In this document: one piece after another, positions 59,271-64,000 of the stretch
How the letters are laid out: every line of letters starts with the position of its first letter
How positions within the stretch are numbered: the first letter of the stretch is position 1
NCBI RefSeq assembly: GCF_000003855.2
Contig: NW_003101679.1
Location: 3,241,558-3,305,557 of the forward strand
Reading direction: 5' to 3'
Origin: Blastomyces gilchristii SLH14081
Taxonomy: Eukaryota; Ascomycota; Eurotiomycetes; Onygenales; Ajellomycetaceae
Length of the DNA: 64,000 nt
Made by a program: the position numbers and the translations under genes
The notes under the pieces: generated by a model
Seen by the model: only the letters and a program-made list of their open reading frames with translations
What the model was told of the DNA's origin: nothing
The model's database searches: none

Positions 59271-60259
59271 TAGACTGACTACTGAGATTATGAATTTCAT
59301 ATTTAATTCTGTTTGATCTGATTTCATTAGACTGACTGTGTGACCGTGTGTGGAACTAGAATCAGAATATTGAATAATCTCATTATCAATTTAATTAATC
59401 TTATTACACAGTTTTAAGATTAGATAGTAGTTTTATACTGTCTCAGTGAGACTTACTGTCTACTTTTATTATATTTTTTAAATGAGATTATGATTTTCAC
59501 TTCTCAATGTAAATTCTTTTTATTGCTTTAAATGACTTTAAATCTCATTTAAGTGTTATCAAAAAGTATTACTTTTTAAAAAATTAAAAATAGTCTAAAA
59601 AAAACCTTAAAATGTCTAAAAATAGTAACTTTATATCAAGAATGAAACTAAATAAGATCAAATAAGATCACTTTCTTACTTTTTCTAAGTCATAGTCTCA
59701 TTTTGAGATCTGAGATATAGTCACTTTGCATGTTTTTTTAATAATTAGTCCTAGTGAAATTCATGCTAAGAAATGTATGAGATCAGATTAAATGAGATTA
59801 AATATGAAATTCATAATTTTAACAGCCAGTCTAATGAGATTAGATTAAATGAGATTAAATATGAAATTTTTAATTCTAGCAGTCAGTCTAGATTTTATAC
59901 ATTTCTTAATGTGAATTTCACTGAGACTAATTATTAAAAAAACATGCAAAGTGACTATTTATCAGATCTTAAAATGAAATTATAACTTAGAAAAAATAAG
60001 AAAGTGATCTTATTTAATCTTATCTAGTTCTATTCTTGATATAAAGTTACTATTTTTAAATATTTTAAGGTTTTTTTAGACTATTTTTAATTTTTTAAAA
60101 AGTAATGCTTTTTAGTAATGCTCAAATGAGATTTAAAGGCATTTAAAGCAATAAAATGACTTTAAATTGAGAAGTTAAAATCATGATCTCATTTGAAAAA
60201 TGTGATAAGAGTAGACAGTAAGTTTCACTGAGATAGTATAAGACTACTATCTAATCTTG
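59271..60259 (-). mobile_element. hAT-like MITE 4 (outer), interrupted and truncated
   Basis: A MITE in the orientation of MITE 3. It begins TAGACTGACTACTGAG at 59271, is interrupted at 59327 by MITE 5, and resumes at 59899 (ACATTTCTTAATG). It is cut at about 60259 where LINE G begins, so its far inverted repeat is missing. Confidence 0.85.
59328..59890 (+). mobile_element. hAT-like MITE 5 (inner) with duplicated terminus
   Basis: A MITE inserted in MITE 4 with an 8 bp duplication, GATTTCAT/GATTTTAT (59320-59327, 59891-59898). It is 563 bp instead of 506 because its last 57 bp are present twice: 59777-59833 and 59834-59890, each ending in CAGTCTA. The target duplication lies outside the second end, so the longer form is what inserted, or the duplication arose later inside it. 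Confidence 0.88.
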
Positions 60260-61930
60260 CAACCGCTTCACTACGAACTCACTCAATTTCTCAAATCAGA
60301 ACCCGCTGATAGATTCATCGAAAAGCCCTCAATCATACAAGCATTTTGACCCCATCGCTGACCGCGTACCCCGTGTGATGGTGAAGTTATCTAGCCAAAT
60401 GTGAATCAGATGTGGTTCAAAACTTCTGTGTGGAATTATTCTTTATTCACCCCTATCACACCACAACCCCAGGCCAAATTGCCATACAAATTGTAAGATG
60501 AAGAGATCTAGTCATATGCATCAATCTTCTTGATTTTGAAAGATTCTCAATCTGTAATTGTAAAGATATCTGAGGAGCAATCTCTGCAAAAACTCTGTCT
60601 ATCTTTGATATTTCAAAACATCAATGCCAAGTCTCATTCTCATATCACTCTTTTCAATCTGGCTCATTCTCAGCAGAAAAATACAAAAAGATATCATGAC
60701 AATAATATCAAGTATATAATCAATGAACATATCTGAAGTGCAATCTCTGTGAAAACTCTGTCTATCTTTGATGTTTCAAGACATCAATATCAAGTCTCAC
60801 TCTTATATTATCTCTTTCAATCTGACTCATCTCTGACAGAAAAATACAAAAAGATATCTTGATAACAGTATTTGATACATAATCAGCAGTCAATAACATC
60901 TTAATAACTATTAAATCAGAATATTTCAAGATCTGACTAAGTCTTTAATCTCTGTACAGTGAGATATATTAAATCTAGTTTTAATATCTCAATATTTAAT
61001 AGATTCTGTAAGAGATTGAGAATAACAACACTAGATTTCTATTAAATTTAAGAATTAACTCTATATTAATATAATCATTAACAAAGTCTTCTATTTTAAG
61101 ATATAAATAATCAGTTTCTCTACATCTCACTGATAATAATTATATTATTATATAGAAATAGACTTATATTCTCTATAATATCAAGACTCTGAAGAGAGAA
61201 AGTCTTGATAAAGAGTATACAGTAGTGTATATCTTAGCAGGTTCTATTTCATTCTTCTGCAGCAGTTAATATAAAAAAAGATCTTAGAATTAGTTTTTTA
61301 CTTCTCTTAAAAAAGTAAGATGTTTTTCTCTGAGTTTTATACAATATTCTTATAAAGAATTAAAAATAGACTTATTTTCTATCATAATTTCACATTCTTT
61401 TAAGTAAGAATTACTTTTTCAGTGACTGAAGAGCTTTCATTAATACTTAATTCTTTTTTACACTCTTTATTAACTGATTTGAGTTACACACTTGTTGTGT
61501 GAGAAGAATTGAATGATTTAGAATAAAATTAAATAGTTTTAATTAATTTCTCTGTAAAAAATTGACTTATTGTTTATCAGTTTTTCTCTTAAAAACTGTC
61601 ATATTATATGATTTATTATCAATTGATATCATACTTTTTCTCACTATATTTCAAGAAAGAGATTGTAAAGATTTTATTGATTTATCTCAAAAATCATATT
61701 AAATTCTCTTTAAAGATCTAATCTAGTTACTGAACTGGTGTGAAAAAAATCGGGTATTTTATATATAAAAGTCTTTTATTCTTCTTTTGAAGCAGTCTGA
61801 CTAACTTTTCAACTGAAAATAGACTTAGAAATCTCTTAATTGAAACAGTCTGATCAACTTTTTAATTTAAAAGAGTTTAATAAATCTTTTAATTGAAACA
61901 GTCTGATCAACTTTTCATTGAGTGAGAATA

Positions 61931-63532
61931 ATAAGTTCAAAAATACACTCAGTTGATGTGAAAAAAAATGCTTTCTCAAATACTATTTCTGAGATTGAAA
62001 TTCTGAAGAGAAGAAAGAAAGAAGAAATAGAGAAATAACAAGTTCTTGAAATACAGAAACTTGAAAAAGTAAGTAAAATTCTTGAAAAGTAGTATCTGAG
62101 TGAGATGAATGCAGAAGTTCTGTTAATTCTTCATACTTAGACTAGACAACTATAGAAGATGACTAAGTTCAAACTTAGAATTTCAAACACAGTTTAAAAA
62201 ATATTGAAAATGTCTAGTATAATCACTGACTCTTTATCTTACTCTTCTTCTTTTTCTACTTCTTCTTCTTCTTCTTTAAATCAGAAGAAAACATATACTC
62301 AAGTAGCTGAATCTGCTGTCTCTAAATCTGCTGCCTCAAAACCTGCTTAAAATCCTAAGAAAACTGAGAAGAATACTGCTCATGTTTCTATTCATAGAAA
62401 AGTAGAGAAAAAAATATAAAAAGAGAAAAACTTTCAAATCTTCAGAAATACAAGCCTTATTCTCAAAGTCTCAAATCAGAATATCTTACAGAGAAACAAG
62501 CTAAACTCAAATCTTATTTTCAGAATCAGAAATGAAATTAATCAGCAGTTCTTTTCTCAGTTAATAACTGATATTAAAGTTCAAAAATCAGTTATAGCTT
62601 CAATTGAGTCATTCTTCTTTAGAAATTTCATTATTCTGACTATAATATCTGAATTCAGTGTGAAATTTCTTATTCAGAATAAGAATCTCTGAAAATCAGC
62701 AATATAATCTTTATTAAATATAATAATTCTATCTAAGAGAGATGAAAAGTGAGATAAATTCATTCTTTATAATATTTCAGTTGAAATTTTTAACTGTGAA
62801 GAAGAAATACTTCTTCTTAAAAATAAATTAGAAGAATACAATTCTATTCAACTGAGAAAAGAGTTAATATAACTAAATTTAATTAAGTTCAGCTAAAGCA
62901 GAAGAAATATCTCTGTTCTAATATATATAAAGATACCTAAATAATCAAAGATGTCTGCAGTAAGAGTAGCAGGTTTAAAAATAAGAGTTCATAAATACAA
63001 AGACTCAAGAATGAATCTCAAAGCTCAAATACAGTGTTCAAACTATCAAAGATATGAAGACTTTATAATCTCTTATTTTAGAGACTCAAAATGTGCATTC
63101 TGTGCTAGAGATCACAAAACTAGTGAGTATAAATGTGAAATATACTTAAAAAGAGATAAAATATATTAATACACTCTGCTTAAATACTCTAATTGTAAAG
63201 AAAAACATGTATCTAGTTCAAAAGAATGCATATTTACTTCAAGATCTCAAAAGAACTGAAGAAAAGATGAAGCTCAAAATCAATTTAAAACTGAAGAGAA
63301 TAGTCAAGTCAGCAAATCTGCAACTGTAAGCTTAAAAAGAAGAAACACTTAACTATCTAAATCTTCAAACTTCAATTCTTAAGCTAAATGTAAATAGAAT
63401 TTGAATTCTCAAACTTCTGTTAAGATTAGAGAATTGAGAAATGACTCTGATAATAAACTAGATAGAATACAGGTAGTTGAGATTTCTATTTTTCAAAATA
63501 GTTATAATCTACTATCTGATAATAGTGATTAG
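61931..63532 (+). pseudogene. LINE G ORF1, start codon lost
   Basis: 534 codons in register with LINE C ORF1. The start codon reads ATA (61931-61933), a G-to-A change. The Ser tract is near 62255-62278 and the knuckles at about 63030-63230 (CSNYQRYEDF, CAFCARDHKTSEYKC), with several Cys changed to Tyr. Stop TAG at 63530-63532. Many in-frame stops. Confidence 0.88.
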
Positions 63533-63561
63533 ATTCTACTCTATCTCTACTCTCTTTTAAT

Positions 63562-64000
63562 ATGAATATACAATAAAAACAAGAAAAAAAGTTTAAAAAT
63601 TCTTCAAAAATTATATTTATTTAAAACAATGTGAATGAAAACTCAAATTGTATTTATTCTTATCTTTAAATTATATTTGAATAAAAAGTTGATTTTATAC
63701 TTCTTCAGAAACTGAATTTTAATACTGAGTAAAAATACATCATTTCTTATTCAAGCTACTACTACTTTATATCTCAAAAGTCTGAGATAAAGTTAAGAGT
63801 AGTGATCTATGAAAGAAAGAGATTAAGATATTAATTTAATCTAAGATTTAATATTATGTCTGACTCTGATATTTTGATAAGTGATATTATAGATAAAGAG
63901 AATGAGTTTAATACTATACAGCTTATAAATATCTCTAATAAGAAGTCATTGAAGAAAAATTACAATATCTGAATAATTAATAAAGGATTTTTAAACATAA
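63562..64000 (+). pseudogene. LINE G ORF2, start of the endonuclease
   Basis: ATG at 63562, 29 bp after the ORF1 stop. The first 146 codons match LINE D ORF2 (endonuclease N-terminus), with several TAA/TGA stops. Cut by the window end. Confidence 0.88.

Larger units (their letters stand above)
60260..64000 (+). mobile_element. LINE G, 5' part, continues beyond the window
   Basis: It starts CAACCGCTTCACTACG inside MITE 4. 5' UTR with two monomers (about 60555-60720 and 60728-60890), ORF1 61931-63532, ORF2 from 63562. It is the most mutated 5' leader of the four; even here CpG has largely gone. A full-length start implies that a 3' end and TSD lie to the right of the window. Confidence 0.9.

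Noticed and set aside
1..64000. Altered genetic code in which TGA means Trp
   Set aside because: TGA does sit at Trp positions throughout, but Trp also appears as TAA, Gln as TAA/TAG, a start codon as ATA, and catalytic Asp as Asn. All are C-to-T or G-to-A changes, so mutation explains it better than a code change.

Overview
The window is a nuclear transposon island from a filamentous fungus, most likely an ascomycete. The evidence is Tad1-like LINEs with RNase H, Ty3/Gypsy elements including a chromodomain type, hAT-like MITEs and heavy repeat-directed C-to-T mutation. I find no intact host gene in 64 kb; everything I can assign belongs to mobile elements, nearly all broken. The DNA is AT-rich. 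CpG and CpC/GpG are very rare in the element bodies, while CpA and CpT stay common.

Families (working names). (1) LINE: GC-rich 5' UTR with repeated monomers, ORF1 (about 540 codons, zinc knuckles), ORF2 (about 1320 codons: endonuclease, RT, RNase H, C-terminal Cys/His motif), a 3' stem-loop, an (AAT)n tail and 13-14 bp target-site duplications (TSDs). (2) Gypsy-X: 167 bp LTRs, gag-pol, then a long 3' region with an antisense coding region; 4 bp TSDs. (3) Gypsy-GyA/GyB: about 300 bp LTRs and a chromodomain. (4) A roughly 506 bp MITE with TAGACTGRCC-type terminal inverted repeats and 8 bp TSDs. (5) One non-LTR insertion fusing a tRNA-headed, GC-rich unit to a LINE 3' half.

Layout. 1-7359: minus-strand GyA array, units sharing an LTR. 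7360-8938 and 51315-55658: two halves of one minus-strand LINE (LINE H), split by a 42.4 kb nested insertion, 8939-51314. The frame of that insertion is a plus-strand Gypsy-X copy (X1; TSD ATAA), with LTRs at 8939-9105 and 51148-51314. X1 is interrupted by LINE B (9772-11234), LINE A (12305-20491, itself holding a MITE), a MITE (23070-23574), an inverted Gypsy-X copy X2 (24488-45613; TSD AAAA) and LINE F (45730-48585). X2 holds a fragment of a third copy (X3, 27106-27645), LINE C (27646-42846, with full-length LINE D inserted at 32025-39555) and a MITE. LINE H is interrupted again by the tRNA/LINE chimera (52726-55459). Then follow plus-strand GyB (55659-59266), a nest of MITEs (59271-60259) and a plus-strand LINE G running off the end (60260-64000).

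The most notable signals are four. Trp codons TGG become TGA rather than TAG, which points to mutation at CpC and CpG instead of the usual CpA of repeat-induced point mutation. The tRNA-headed chimera is mutated only in its repetitive half. Gypsy-X carries an antisense, possibly intron-containing coding region conserved in two copies. CpG-rich promoter-like segments survive inside otherwise CpG-free elements. Two runs of N (28133-28232, 41433-41656) are assembly gaps.
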